64,000 bases of DNA, from the NCBI RefSeq assembly GCF_004364245.1, contig NZ_SOAV01000014.1, positions 186,001 to 250,000 on the forward strand. The letters run 5' to 3'. The notes under the pieces were generated by a model, which had not been told where the DNA came from, made no database searches, and saw only the letters and a list, made by a program, of their open reading frames with translations. This stretch comes from Streptomyces sp. BK208. GTDB taxonomy: Bacteria; Actinomycetota; Actinomycetes; Streptomycetales; Streptomycetaceae. The translations under genes were made by a program, and so were the position numbers. Of this stretch, positions 24,721 to 34,276 are shown in pieces. How positions within the stretch are numbered: the first letter of the stretch is position 1; each line of letters opens with the position of its first letter.

Positions 24721-26025
24721 CTACTTCTTCGACGGGGACTTGGGCCGCTGCGGGCCCTTGCGCTGTCCGGACTGGGCCTTGCTGCGGCCGCCGCCACCGG
24801 ACTTCTGAGCCGGCTTCTTGGCACCGGCGGCAGGCTTGGTGTCCTGCTTGCCGGCCGGTTTGGCGTCGTCCGGCTCATCCGGCTCGTCCGACTTGGTCAG
24901 CGACGTCTTCGGCTCGGCCTCACCCGCGGGCTTGGCCTGGCGCTGGGACTTGCTCTGCCGCTTCGGCTGCTGGCGCTTGGGCTGACCCGTGGTCGTCACG
25001 GTCGAGCCGTCCGCACTCTGGGCGGCGACAGCGGCGTCGTTCTTGACCACGGTGCCGTCGGGCTGCGCCGCCATGCCCGCCTTGTTCAGACCGTTGATGA
25101 ACTTGCGCTCGGCCTCGTTGCGGTCCCGGCCCTTGGCGACGATGGCCTTCACGATGGCCTTCTCGCCCCGGCGGCGGGTCCCGCCGTGCTCGGTGACGCT
25201 CTTGTGCAGCCGCTCCAGGTAGGCGGCCTGCGCCTTGGAGCCGGGCGTCGGGTTGTTCCGGATGACGTACATCTGCTGGCCCATGGTCCACACGTTCGTG
25301 GTCAGCCAGTAGACGAGGACACCGACGGGGAAGTTCACACCGAAGACGGCGAACATGACGGGGAAGACGTACATCAGCATCTTCTGCTGCTGCATGAACG
25401 GCGTCTTCACCGTGGTGTCGACGTTCTTCGTCATCAGCTGGCGCTGGGTGAAGAACTGCGAGGCCGACATCAGCACGATCATGATCGCGGTGACGACCCG
25501 GACGTCGGTCAGGGAGGCGCTGAGGGCGGCGACCTCGCTCTCGCTGCTGAAGAACTTGGAGGCCAGCGGGGCCCCGAAGATGTGCGCCTTCTGGGCGCTC
25601 TCCAGCAGGTCCTGGTTGACCGCGCCGATGGTGTCGCCGGAGGCGATGCCGTTGAGCACGTGGTACAGGGCGAAGAAGAACGGGGACTGCGCCAGGATGG
25701 GAAGGCACGAGGAGAGCGGGTTGGTACCCGTCTCCTTGTACAGCTTCATCATCTCTTCGGACTGACGCTGCTTGTCGTTCTTGTAGCGCTCCTGGATCTT
25801 CTTCATCTCCGGCTGGAGCGTCTGCATCCCGCGCGTCGCCTTGATCTGCTTCACGAAGAGCGGGATCAGGCAGATACGGATGAGGATCACCAGGGACACG
25901 ATGGACAGGCCCCAGGCCCATCCGGTGTCAGGTCCGAAGATCGCCCCGTACACCGTGTGGAACTGGACGATGACCCAGGAGACGGGCCAGGTGATGAAGC
26001 TGAAGAGGCTGGCAATCGTGTCCAC
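24721..26025 (-). CDS. yidC: Membrane protein insertase YidC
   Basis: A 434-residue insertase of the YidC/Oxa1 family with five predicted membrane segments. The hydrophilic-groove arginine is in LVILIRICLIPLFVKQI (about residues 43-60), followed by the amphipathic MQTLQPEMKKIQERYKND block. The last 150 residues are a Lys/Gln/Pro/Ala-rich cytoplasmic tail, which in this family helps contact ribosomes. GTG start with AAGGAG about nine bases upstream. It starts three bases after the yidD stop and is followed by jag. Confidence 0.95.
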   Translation of the reverse strand: MDTIASLFSFITWPVSWVIVQFHTVYGAIFGPDTGWAWGLSIVSLVILIRICLIPLFVKQIKATRGMQTLQPEMKKIQERYKNDKQRQSEEMMKLYKETGTNPLSSCLPILAQSPFFFALYHVLNGIASGDTIGAVNQDLLESAQKAHIFGAPLASKFFSSESEVAALSASLTDVRVVTAIMIVLMSASQFFTQRQLMTKNVDTTVKTPFMQQQKMLMYVFPVMFAVFGVNFPVGVLVYWLTTNVWTMGQQMYVIRNNPTPGSKAQAAYLERLHKSVTEHGGTRRRGEKAIVKAIVAKGRDRNEAERKFINGLNKAGMAAQPDGTVVKNDAAVAAQSADGSTVTTTGQPKRQQPKRQSKSQRQAKPAGEAEPKTSLTKSDEPDEPDDAKPAGKQDTKPAAGAKKPAQKSGGGGRSKAQSGQRKGPQRPKSPSKK

Positions 26026-26028
26026 TAA

Positions 26029-26403
26029 TCATGCTCCTTGGGCATGGGGCGAGGTCTCTGCGGCCGGGCCCGAAGGCTCGGACGGGCTCGGATGAGCAGG
26101 CCGTCCTTCGGTGGCCGGTTCGGCGGCGGAGGTCCCGCCCTTGCGTGCCCGCCAGGCGGCCCGCAGCATTTCGTGCCACCGCGGGCGCTTGCGCGGCGGA
26201 ACATGGTCCACACCGCCCAGCGACCACGGATTGCACCGCAGGATGCGCCAGGCGGTGAGTGCCGTGCCCTTGATGGCTCCGTGCCGGTCGATGGCCGTGT
26301 AGCCGTAGTGGGAACACGACGGGTAGTACTTGCACACCGGCCCCAGCAGCGGACTGATCGTCCACTGGTAGAGCTTGATCAGAGCCAGCAGCGGGTACTT
26401 CAT
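26029..26403 (-). CDS. yidD: Membrane protein insertion efficiency factor YidD
   Basis: A 124-residue protein whose first 80 residues match YidD: LIKLYQWTISPLLGPVCKYYPSCSHYGYTAI and RILRCNPWSLGG, with the family's three conserved cysteines. The tail is Pro/Ser-rich and specific to this lineage. It aids YidC-dependent insertion at the membrane. Its ATG overlaps the rnpA stop codon (ATGA), so translation is coupled to rnpA. Confidence 0.95.
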   Translation of the reverse strand: MKYPLLALIKLYQWTISPLLGPVCKYYPSCSHYGYTAIDRHGAIKGTALTAWRILRCNPWSLGGVDHVPPRKRPRWHEMLRAAWRARKGGTSAAEPATEGRPAHPSPSEPSGPAAETSPHAQGA

Positions 26404-26771
26404 CGCGCGCCCCCTCCCAGTAGCCGCGCCAGGGCGGCGTCCAGGTCTCGGGCCAGCTGTGCATGGTCGGCGTCACCCGCACCGGGCAGCGCTCGTACGA
26501 CTACCAGGCTACCGGGGGGCAACAGGTCGATCCGGTCGCGCATCAGGTGACGAAGCCTGCGCTTCACCTTGTTGCGCACGACCGCGCCACCTACGGCTTT
26601 GCTCACGACGAAACCCGCACGTGTCCGGGGAGCGCTCTCCCCAGGCGCGTGCGGGTCCGTGGCACCGCTTCGAAGATGGACGACGAGAGCCGGGCGGCCT
26701 GCCCGGCGGCCCCGTCGTACCGCGGTCGCGAAGTCCTCGCGCCGCCTCAGCCGGTTCTCGGTGGGCAGCAC
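26400..26771 (-). CDS. rnpA: Ribonuclease P protein component
   Basis: A 123-residue basic protein that binds the RNase P RNA and helps position precursor tRNA. The family RNR motif is seen as AVVRNKVKRRLRHLMRD (about residues 63-79), and the N-terminus LPTENRLRRREDFATAVRRG is typical. GTG start at 26771; it follows rpmH by 21 bases, the near-universal rpmH-rnpA pairing. Confidence 0.95.
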   Translation of the reverse strand: MLPTENRLRRREDFATAVRRGRRAGRPALVVHLRSGATDPHAPGESAPRTRAGFVVSKAVGGAVVRNKVKRRLRHLMRDRIDLLPPGSLVVVRALPGAGDADHAQLARDLDAALARLLGGGAR

Positions 26772-26792
26772 GATGTCATGACCTGACCGGGA

Positions 26793-26930
26793 TCAGGCGG
26801 ACAGACGGGCGCGACCCTTGCTGCGGCGGGTCGCGAGAATCGCGCGGCCGGCACGGGTACGCATACGCAGCCGGAAGCCGTGGGTCTTCGCGCGGCGACG
26901 GTTGTTCGGCTGGAAGGTGCGCTTGCTCAC
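26793..26930 (-). CDS. rpmH: 50S ribosomal protein L34
   Basis: A 45-residue, strongly basic protein, MSKRTFQPNNRRRAKTHGF at the start and GRARLSA at the end, which is the full L34 sequence pattern. GTG start at 26930; a Shine-Dalgarno-like AGCCCCCGAGT is weak, as often for this gene. It is divergent from dnaA. Confidence 0.97.
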   Translation of the reverse strand: MSKRTFQPNNRRRAKTHGFRLRMRTRAGRAILATRRSKGRARLSA

Positions 26931-27307
26931 TCGGGGGCTCCAGAAAGATTCGGGTGTTGGCGGGGTGCCGTCCTGGCTGTCACCGTGCGCCCACGAGTAG
27001 CTCGCGTTACGCCCGAGTGCACCGCTTTTCGATCACCTTGGACGTGACCTGTGCCCATCGGAGGCAGGCGGCAGCAGCCATCGACAACTCGACCTGGTTA
27101 CGGTACGTGCGACTGCGCCATTCGGTCAAACCAGCGGTGACCGGGAGACACTTGTCCACAGGCTGGGGACAACAACTTGAACCCTACCCGTCGCGCTGAC
27201 TACCGTGACTGGACTCCGATTCGTTCCCTTATCCCTGCCCCACCCGAGTTTCATCCCGACCCGTCCCCGAATCACACCTTCGAGGGACTCGTGAGAGAGC
27301 GTGCCCT
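26931..27307. promoter_or_regulatory. rpmH-dnaA divergent intergenic region
   Basis: This 377-base gap holds the dnaA control region: a consensus DnaA box TTGTCCACA (27152-27160), an inverted box (27164-27172, TTGTCCCCA on the minus strand) three bases away, and a dnaA promoter candidate just downstream. A pair of opposed DnaA boxes before dnaA is known in Streptomyces and supports autoregulation. I could not identify the rpmH promoter with confidence. Confidence 0.7.
27177..27206 (+). promoter_or_regulatory. Predicted dnaA promoter
   Basis: TTGAAC (27177-27182) and TACCGT (27201-27206) with 18 bases between them, immediately downstream of two opposed DnaA boxes and about 100 bases ahead of the dnaA start. 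Confidence 0.5.
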
Positions 27308-29299
27308 GTGGCTGACGTACCTGCCGATCTTGCCGCAGTGTGGCCACGCGTACTGGAGCAACTCCTCGGAGACGGACGCGGGCAGGGCGTCGAGTCGAAG
27401 GACGAGCACTGGATCCGCCGCTGCCAGCCGCTCGCGCTGGTCGCCGACACCGCCCTGCTCGCCGTACCGAACGAATTTGCGAAGGGCGTACTGGAGGGCC
27501 GTCTCGCCCCCGTCGTCAGCGAGACCCTGAGCCGCGAATGCGGCCGCCCGATCCGCATCGCGATCACCGTCGACGACACCGTGGGCGAACCCTCGGGACC
27601 CGCTCCGCAGACACCCCAGACGCCGCCCTCCCGCCCCCAGCCCCGCTACGAGGAGCCCGAGCACCCCGCCCAGGGCCAGGGACAGGGCGGCCGCGAGGAG
27701 TACCGCGACGAGTACGAGGGGTACGGCCGCAACCGCGGCGACCAGCTCCCCACCGCCCGGCCCGCCTACCCGCAGGAGTACCAGCGCCCCGAGCCCGGCT
27801 CCTGGCCCCGTCCCCCGCAGCAGCAGGACGACTACGGCTGGCAGCAGCAGCGCCTCGGCTTCCCGGAACGGGACCCCTACGCCTCGCCGGCGCAGGAGCC
27901 GTACGGCCAGGAGTCCTCGCCGTACCCCCATGAGTCGCACAGCGCGTACCAGCAGGACTACCGGCCGAAGCCTCCGGAACGCCCGTCGTACGAGCCCCCG
28001 CGCGGGGACTACGACCAGCAGCGGAACGACTACGAGCAGCAGCGCGGTGACTACGACCCGCCACGCGGCGAGTACGACCAGCAGCGGGGCGACTACGACC
28101 AGCAGCGCGGGGAGTACGAGCAGCGCGGCCCCCGCCGCGAGCTGCCCGAGCCGCCGTCCGGATCCGGGCACGTCCACCGCGGCGGTCCCGTGGGTCCCGG
28201 GCCCGCCACCGGAGCGCCCGGCCCGCTGGCCGCACAGCCCGCGCCGGCCACCGGCCCCGGCGAGCCGACCGCGCGCCTGAACCCGAAGTACCTCTTCGAC
28301 ACCTTCGTCATCGGCGCCTCGAACCGCTTCGCCCACGCGGCGGCCGTCGCCGTCGCCGAGGCGCCCGCGAAGGCCTACAACCCCCTGTTCATCTACGGGG
28401 AGTCGGGACTGGGCAAGACCCACCTGCTGCACGCCATCGGGCACTACGCGCGCAGTCTCTACCCGGGCACCCGGGTGCGCTACGTGAGCTCGGAGGAGTT
28501 CACCAACGAGTTCATCAACTCCATCCGCGACGGCAAGGGCGACAGCTTCCGCAAGCGGTACCGCGAGATGGACATCCTGCTCGTCGACGACATCCAGTTC
28601 CTCGCGGACAAGGAGTCGACGCAGGAGGAGTTCTTCCACACCTTCAACACCCTCCACAACGCCAACAAGCAGATCGTGCTCTCCAGCGACCGGCCGCCCA
28701 AGCAGCTGGTGACGCTGGAGGACCGGCTCCGCAACCGCTTCGAGTGGGGGCTGATCACCGACGTCCAGCCGCCGGAGCTGGAGACGCGCATCGCGATCCT
28801 GCGCAAGAAGGCGGTACAGGAACAGCTCAACGCCCCGCCCGAGGTGCTGGAGTTCATCGCCTCGCGGATCTCCCGCAACATCCGCGAGCTGGAGGGGGCG
28901 CTGATCCGGGTGACGGCGTTCGCGTCGCTCAACCGGCAGCCGGTCGACCTGGGCCTGACCGAGATCGTCCTGAAGGACCTGATCCCGGGCGGCGAGGACT
29001 CGGCTCCCGAGATCACGTCCACGGCCATCATGGGCGCGACCGCCGACTACTTCGGCCTCACCGTCGAGGACCTGTGCGGCACCTCGCGCGGGCGGGCGCT
29101 GGTCACGGCCCGGCAGATCGCCATGTACCTCTGCCGCGAGCTGACGGACCTCTCGCTGCCGAAGATCGGCGCGCTGTTCGGCGGCCGGGACCACACCACG
29201 GTGATGCACGCCGACCGCAAGATCCGCAATCTGATGGCCGAGCGGCGGTCCATCTACAACCAGGTGACCGAGCTGACCAACCGCATCAAGAACGGCTGA
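27308..29299 (+). CDS. dnaA: Chromosomal replication initiator DnaA
   Basis: A 663-residue initiator. Domain I occupies about residues 1-95. Domain II is a very long Pro/Gln/Tyr/Arg-rich region (about 100-320), as in other Streptomyces. The AAA+ domain has Walker A GESGLGKTH (about 364-372) and Walker B LLVDDIQFL (about 423-431). Domain IV ends with the DNA-binding signature GRDHTTVMHADRKI (about 627-640). Domain II contains seven or so repeats of the type DYDQQRG (about residues 230-273). GTG start with a GAGAGAG about nine bases upstream. It binds boxes in oriC just downstream and probably in its own promoter. Confidence 0.97.
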   Translation: MADVPADLAAVWPRVLEQLLGDGRGQGVESKDEHWIRRCQPLALVADTALLAVPNEFAKGVLEGRLAPVVSETLSRECGRPIRIAITVDDTVGEPSGPAPQTPQTPPSRPQPRYEEPEHPAQGQGQGGREEYRDEYEGYGRNRGDQLPTARPAYPQEYQRPEPGSWPRPPQQQDDYGWQQQRLGFPERDPYASPAQEPYGQESSPYPHESHSAYQQDYRPKPPERPSYEPPRGDYDQQRNDYEQQRGDYDPPRGEYDQQRGDYDQQRGEYEQRGPRRELPEPPSGSGHVHRGGPVGPGPATGAPGPLAAQPAPATGPGEPTARLNPKYLFDTFVIGASNRFAHAAAVAVAEAPAKAYNPLFIYGESGLGKTHLLHAIGHYARSLYPGTRVRYVSSEEFTNEFINSIRDGKGDSFRKRYREMDILLVDDIQFLADKESTQEEFFHTFNTLHNANKQIVLSSDRPPKQLVTLEDRLRNRFEWGLITDVQPPELETRIAILRKKAVQEQLNAPPEVLEFIASRISRNIRELEGALIRVTAFASLNRQPVDLGLTEIVLKDLIPGGEDSAPEITSTAIMGATADYFGLTVEDLCGTSRGRALVTARQIAMYLCRELTDLSLPKIGALFGGRDHTTVMHADRKIRNLMAERRSIYNQVTELTNRIKNG

Positions 29300-30204
29300 G
29301 CAACCGCATCAGGAGCGGCCGACCGCCGCCGGCCACGAGGCGCCTCCGGACTCCCCGGGGGCGCCTTTCGCATGGCCTCGCGGGTTCACACCCGATCCCT
29401 GGCTCGTACGGCTGTCCTGGCCGATGTTCGAATACCTGCCGGGTTACGGGCTTCCTCCACAGATTCGACGGATTTTTTCCGTCCACACCTTGGGGACTGG
29501 GAAGTTGTCCCGATCCTGTCCACAGGCCAGGCTGGTGAGGGATCATCAGGGCAGGTCAGCTCCCTGTGGATTCGTGGACGAACGATCTCCACAGGCTGTG
29601 GACGAAAAAATGATCCACAGGCTGTGCACGCAGTTGTCCACGGGCAACCCACAGGCTGGAGGCGGTTGTCCCCAGTGATCCCCAGCTTCTCCACATGCCT
29701 GTCCACTGTTCGGCAACGTGACGCGCCCTGTCACCGCGTCGAGTGAAAGGCGTCACACCGGGCTGCCTGGTGGGGCTGTGGGAAACGGGGCCAAAGCTGG
29801 GGACGGCTCTGGGGAGAAGTCGCCTCTCCCTGTGCACGGTGTGTGCAGAACTTTCTGTTCTCCACAGATACGCCCGGTTGTCCACCGGCTCCGCCCACAG
29901 GACCCGTGGACAAAATTCCTGCTCTGACCTGGGCAAACGAGGTTATCCACGGTATCCACAGGCCCTACTACTACTGACGACTAGAGAGAGAGCGGAATCC
30001 GTTTCGAAGTGGGTCCTGTGCACAACTCGGCCTCTCGAGCCCGACCGCACCTCGTCGCGACTTGACCCCGAACGGCACCTACTGTCAGTGGGGTGCGTCA
30101 GACTGGTCCCCGGTGTTCTGCCCCCCACAGCGGCACACGACACCGGTCAGACGACGAAGGCGAAGCAGGGCGAGCAGCGCCGGCAACAGCAGGAGGCGGC
30201 AACA
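29300..30204. other. Origin of replication oriC with about 19 DnaA boxes
   Basis: The 905-base dnaA-dnaN gap has no gene and is packed with variants of TTGTCCACA. Clear ones on the plus strand: 29516-29524 (CTGTCCACA), 29585-29593, 29611-29619 (TGATCCACA), 29634-29642 (TTGTCCACG), 29666-29674, 29687-29695, 29699-29707, 29858-29866 (TTCTCCACA), 29878-29886 (TTGTCCACC), 29943-29951 (TTATCCACG), 29952-29960 (GTATCCACA). On the minus strand: 29597-29605 (TCGTCCACA), 29905-29913 (TTGTCCACG), 30018-30026. Weaker ones lie near 29453, 29479, 29565, 29645 and 29891. This number and position match the known Streptomyces oriC. Confidence 0.95.
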
Positions 30205-31335
30205 GTGAAGATCCGGGTGGAACGCGACGTACTCGCGGAGGCAGTGGCCTGGGCGGCCCGCAGCCTCCCGGCCCGTCCGCCGGCGCCGGTCCTCGCGGGC
30301 CTGCTGCTGAAGGCCGAGGAGGGGCAGCTGAGCCTGTCCAGCTTCGACTACGAGGTCTCGGCGCGGGTGTCCGTGGAGGCGGAGATCGAGGAGGAGGGCA
30401 CCGTCCTCGTCTCGGGCCGTCTGCTCGCCGACATCTCCCGCGCCCTCCCCAACCGGCCGGTGGAGATTTCCACAGACGGTGTACGGGCGACGGTGGTCTG
30501 TGGATCCTCGCGGTTCACCCTGCACACCCTGCCGGTGGAGGAGTACCCGGCGCTCCCGCAGATGCCGGAGGCCACCGGCACGGTCCCCGGCGAGGTCTTC
30601 GCCTCGGCCGTGCAGCAGGTGGCGATCGCCGCGGGCCGCGACGACACGCTGCCCGTGCTGACCGGTGTGCGCATCGAGATCGAGGGCGACTCGGTGACGC
30701 TGGCGTCCACCGACCGCTACCGCTTCGCGGTCCGCGAGTTCCTGTGGAAGCCGGAGAACCCGGACATCTCCGCGGTCGCCCTGGTGCCCGCCAAGACGCT
30801 CCAGGACACCGCCAAGGCGCTGACCAGCGGTGACCAGGTGATCCTGGCGCTGTCCGGTTCGGGCGCCGGCGAGGGCCTGATCGGCTTCGAGGGCGCGGGC
30901 CGCCGGACGACGACGCGTCTGCTGGAGGGCGACCTCCCGAAGTACAAGACGCTGTTCCCGACCGAGTTCAACAGCGTCGCCGTGATCGAGACCGCTCCCT
31001 TCGTGGAGGCCGTCAAGCGCGTTGCCCTGGTCGCCGAGCGGAACACCCCGGTGCGGCTCAGCTTCGAGCAGGGCGTGCTGATCCTGGAGGCCGGCTCCAG
31101 CGACGACGCACAGGCTGTGGAGAGGGTCGACGCCCAGCTGGAGGGTGACGACATCTCGATCGCCTTCAACCCGACCTTCCTGCTGGACGGTCTGAGCGCC
31201 ATCGACTCCCCGGTCGCCCAGCTGTCCTTCACGACGTCCACGAAGCCGGCGCTGCTCAGCGGCAGGCCCGCGGTGGACGCCGAGGCGGACGAGGCGTACA
31301 AGTACCTGATCATGCCGGTGCGACTGAGCGGCTGA
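30205..31335 (+). CDS. dnaN: DNA polymerase III beta sliding clamp
   Basis: A 376-residue ring-forming clamp with the three-domain DnaN pattern: KIRVERDVLAEAVAWAARSLPARPP at the start, LPVLTGVRIEIEGDSVTLASTDRYR in domain 2, and the C-terminal YLIMPVRL that forms the peptide-binding pocket. The GTG at 30205 has AGGAGG eight bases upstream; longer in-frame starts would run into oriC. It holds the replicase on DNA and follows oriC directly. Confidence 0.97.
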   Translation: MKIRVERDVLAEAVAWAARSLPARPPAPVLAGLLLKAEEGQLSLSSFDYEVSARVSVEAEIEEEGTVLVSGRLLADISRALPNRPVEISTDGVRATVVCGSSRFTLHTLPVEEYPALPQMPEATGTVPGEVFASAVQQVAIAAGRDDTLPVLTGVRIEIEGDSVTLASTDRYRFAVREFLWKPENPDISAVALVPAKTLQDTAKALTSGDQVILALSGSGAGEGLIGFEGAGRRTTTRLLEGDLPKYKTLFPTEFNSVAVIETAPFVEAVKRVALVAERNTPVRLSFEQGVLILEAGSSDDAQAVERVDAQLEGDDISIAFNPTFLLDGLSAIDSPVAQLSFTTSTKPALLSGRPAVDAEADEAYKYLIMPVRLSG

Positions 31336-31543
31336 GCCGGGCGTCCGGTGGTGGCGGAGTCGGTGGCCGTCCACAGGCTGGGGACGAATGTGCAGGTGGG
31401 GGCGTACGTCTGAGCGCGTATGCCCACAGCTGTGCGCGGCCGTCCGGGTTTAGGCTCGGCTCGGGTACGAAAGTGCCGCGGCACGCATCCGGCGGGTACG
31501 GAGGTGCCGCCTTGCCACCTCGCACACCTAAGGAACGCAACTG

Positions 31544-32419
31544 ATGGAGCTCGGTCTCGTCGGCCTCGGCAAGATGGGCGGCAACATGCGCGAGCGGATC
31601 CGCCGCGCGGGCCACACCGTCGTCGGATACGACCGCAATCCGGACCTCGCCGACGTCCACAGCCTGGAAGAGCTTGTGGGCAAGCTCAGCGCACCGCGCG
31701 TGGTGTGGGTGATGGTCCCGGCCGGCGAGGCCACCCAGGCCACCGTCGACCGGCTCGGCGAGCTGCTGGAGCCCGGTGACGTCGTCGTGGACGGCGGCAA
31801 CTCCCGCTGGACGGACGACGAGAAGCACGCCGGGGAGCTGGCCGCCAAGGGCATAGGCTTCGTGGACTGCGGCGTCTCCGGCGGCGTGTGGGGCCTGGAG
31901 AACGGCTACGCGCTGATGTACGGCGGCGACGCGGACGACGTCGCCAAGGTGCAGCCGGTCTTCGACGCCCTCAAGCCGGAGGGCGACTTCGGTGCCGTGC
32001 ACGCCGGCAAGGTGGGCGCGGGCCACTTCGCGAAGATGGTCCACAACGGCATCGAGTACGCGATGATGCAGGCCTACGCCGAGGGCTGGGAGCTGCTGGA
32101 GAAGGTCGACTCCGTGGAGAACGTCCGCGAGGTCTTCCGGTCCTGGCAGGAGGGCACGGTGATCCGTTCCTGGCTGCTCGACCTGGCGGTCAACGCGCTC
32201 GACGACGACGAGCACCTGGACGGGCTCCGGGGTTATGCACAGGACTCCGGTGAGGGACGCTGGACTGTGGAGGCGGCGATCGACAACGCGGTGCCGCTGC
32301 CCGCGATCACGGCCTCCCTCTTCGCGCGGTTCGCGTCCCGCCAGGACGACTCGCCGCAGATGAAGATGATCGCCGCGCTGCGCAACCAGTTCGGCGGACA
32401 CGCGGTCGAGAAGAAGTAG
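31544..32419 (+). CDS. gnd: 6-phosphogluconate dehydrogenase, decarboxylating (short, NAD-type)
   Basis: A 291-residue enzyme of the pentose phosphate pathway, which oxidises 6-phosphogluconate to ribulose 5-phosphate. The nucleotide-binding GLVGLGKMGGNM is at residues 4-15, the substrate block VDGGNSRWTDD near 84-94, and the catalytic lysine region GAGHFAKMVHNGIEY near 160-174. About 300 residues is the length of the short Gnd form that lacks the C-terminal extension and is often NAD-preferring. AAGGAA precedes the ATG by about nine bases. It lies between dnaN and recF, as in other Streptomyces. The 208-base gap upstream shows only a weak DnaA-like box. Confidence 0.94.
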   Translation: MELGLVGLGKMGGNMRERIRRAGHTVVGYDRNPDLADVHSLEELVGKLSAPRVVWVMVPAGEATQATVDRLGELLEPGDVVVDGGNSRWTDDEKHAGELAAKGIGFVDCGVSGGVWGLENGYALMYGGDADDVAKVQPVFDALKPEGDFGAVHAGKVGAGHFAKMVHNGIEYAMMQAYAEGWELLEKVDSVENVREVFRSWQEGTVIRSWLLDLAVNALDDDEHLDGLRGYAQDSGEGRWTVEAAIDNAVPLPAITASLFARFASRQDDSPQMKMIAALRNQFGGHAVEKK

Positions 32420-32477
32420 GCAGTACCCGAGGGCCGGGCGCCCGAGGGACGAACACCCGGAAGGTCGGCGCACGATC

Positions 32478-33599
32478 ATGCACGTCACGCATCTGTCGCT
32501 GGCCGACTTCCGCTCGTACGCCCGGGTCGAGGTGCCCCTCGACCCGGGCGTCACCGCCTTCGTCGGCCCCAACGGGCAGGGGAAGACCAACCTCGTCGAG
32601 GCGGTCGGCTACCTGGCCACCCTCGGCAGCCACCGGGTCTCCTCGGACGCCCCCCTGGTGCGCATGGGCGCCGAGCGCGCCGTGATCCGCGCCCAGGTGA
32701 GGCAGGGCGAGCGGCAGCAGCTGATCGAGCTCGAGCTGAACCCGGGCAAGGCCAACCGCGCCCGCATCAACAGGTCCTCCCAGGTCAGACCACGTGACGT
32801 GCTCGGCATCGTGCGCACCGTGCTGTTCGCTCCCGAGGACCTCGCGCTGGTGAAGGGCGACCCCGGTGAGCGGCGCCGCTTCCTGGACGAGCTGATCACC
32901 GCCCGCTCCCCGCGGATGGCCGGGGTGCGCTCCGACTACGACCGGGTGCTCAAGCAGCGCAACACCCTGCTGAAGTCGGCCGCGCTCGCCCGCCGGCACG
33001 GCGGCCGGACGATGGACCTGTCCACGCTCGACGTCTGGGACCAGCACCTCGCGCGCGCGGGCGCCGAGCTGCTCGCCCAGCGCCTGGACCTGATCGCGGC
33101 CGTGCAGCCGCTGGCCGACAAGGCGTACGAGCAGCTGGCCCCGGGCGGTGGCCCCGTGGCCCTGGAGTACAAGCCGTCGGCGCCCGGTGAGGCGCACCGG
33201 CGTGAGGACCTGTACGAGCAGCTGATGGCGGCGCTCGCCGAGGCGCGCAAGCAGGAGATCGAGCGGGGCGTCACCCTGGTGGGCCCGCACCGGGACGACC
33301 TGCTGCTCAAGCTCGGCTCGCTGCCCGCCAAGGGGTACGCCTCGCACGGCGAGTCCTGGTCGTACGCGCTGGCGCTGCGGCTGGCCTCGTTCGACCTGCT
33401 GCGGGCGGAGGGCAACGAGCCGGTGCTGGTCCTGGACGACGTCTTCGCCGAGCTGGACGCGCGGCGCCGGGAGCGGCTGGCCGAACTGGTGGCGCCCGGT
33501 GAGCAGGTGCTGGTGACGGCCGCCGTCGACGACGACGTGCCGCACGTGCTGGCGGGGGCGCGGTACGCGGTCGCGGAGGGCGCGGTGGAGCGCGTATGA
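32478..33599 (+). CDS. recF: DNA replication/repair protein RecF
   Basis: A 373-residue SMC-like ATPase that helps load RecA at gaps. Walker A GPNGQGKTN (about residues 30-38), signature-type region around GITLVGPHRDDLLL, and Walker B with VLVLDDVFAELDARRRERL (about 313-331). Normal length. Its stop overlaps the DUF721 gene start (ATGA), indicating coupled translation. Confidence 0.96.
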   Translation: MHVTHLSLADFRSYARVEVPLDPGVTAFVGPNGQGKTNLVEAVGYLATLGSHRVSSDAPLVRMGAERAVIRAQVRQGERQQLIELELNPGKANRARINRSSQVRPRDVLGIVRTVLFAPEDLALVKGDPGERRRFLDELITARSPRMAGVRSDYDRVLKQRNTLLKSAALARRHGGRTMDLSTLDVWDQHLARAGAELLAQRLDLIAAVQPLADKAYEQLAPGGGPVALEYKPSAPGEAHRREDLYEQLMAALAEARKQEIERGVTLVGPHRDDLLLKLGSLPAKGYASHGESWSYALALRLASFDLLRAEGNEPVLVLDDVFAELDARRRERLAELVAPGEQVLVTAAVDDDVPHVLAGARYAVAEGAVERV

Positions 33600-34186
33600 G
33601 CGCCGAAGGGCCGGCCACCGGGGGTCCTTCGGGCGATCGCGACAAGGACCACGACGGGAACCGCGGGAAGAGCGGCCCGGAGCCGTCCGGCGTCGACCTC
33701 GCGCGCGTGGCCCTCAGGGCGGCGCGGGAGGCGGCACGCGCGCGGGGGGACGCGGCCCAGCAGAAGAAGCAGGCGCGTCGCGGGGGCCTGCGCTCCGGGG
33801 CGCGGGCCGACGGCCGCGATCCCATGGCGCTGGGCTCGGCGATCAACCGGCTGATCACCGAGCGAGGCTGGGAGACCCCGGCCGCGGTGGGCGGGGTGAT
33901 GGGCCGCTGGCCGGAGATCGTCGGCGAGGACGTGGCGAAGCACTGCGTACCGGAGCGGTACGACGAGGACGAGCGGGTGCTGGTCGTGCGCTGCGACTCG
34001 ACGGCCTGGGCGACGAACCTGCGGTTGCTCGCCCCGACGCTGGTGGCCCGTCTCAACGAGGACCTGGGGCACGGGTCGGTTCGGATGATCAAGGTTCTCG
34101 GACCCGGCGGCCCGGCCGGTCAGGGGCGGCGCTACGGGCCGCTGCGGGCGCCCGGCAGCCAGGGCCCGGGTGACACCTACGGGTGA
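33596..34186 (+). CDS. DUF721 (DciA-like) protein
   Basis: A 196-residue protein. The N-terminal 80 residues are polar and disordered; the DUF721 core spans about 80-170, containing INRLITERGWETPAAVGGVMGRWPEIVG and LRLLAPTLVARLNEDLG, and the tail is Gly/Pro-rich. DUF721 includes DciA, the helicase-loading factor that replaces DnaC in most bacteria. Its place between recF and gyrB near oriC agrees with that role, but the function is inferred. The start codon overlaps the end of recF by four bases. Confidence 0.88.
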   Translation: MSAEGPATGGPSGDRDKDHDGNRGKSGPEPSGVDLARVALRAAREAARARGDAAQQKKQARRGGLRSGARADGRDPMALGSAINRLITERGWETPAAVGGVMGRWPEIVGEDVAKHCVPERYDEDERVLVVRCDSTAWATNLRLLAPTLVARLNEDLGHGSVRMIKVLGPGGPAGQGRRYGPLRAPGSQGPGDTYG

Positions 34187-34276
34187 CCGGCGGACGGTCT
34201 GGCAGCCCGTCAGGCATGCGTGATGTACCTCACAAAAATCGGTGCCGACGGTCGGCGTGAACCGTTGGCGCACGCT

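Noticed and set aside
29386..29743. Short open frames inside the dnaA-dnaN gap
   Set aside because: They run through DnaA boxes on both strands, have no start signals, and the region is the origin of replication.
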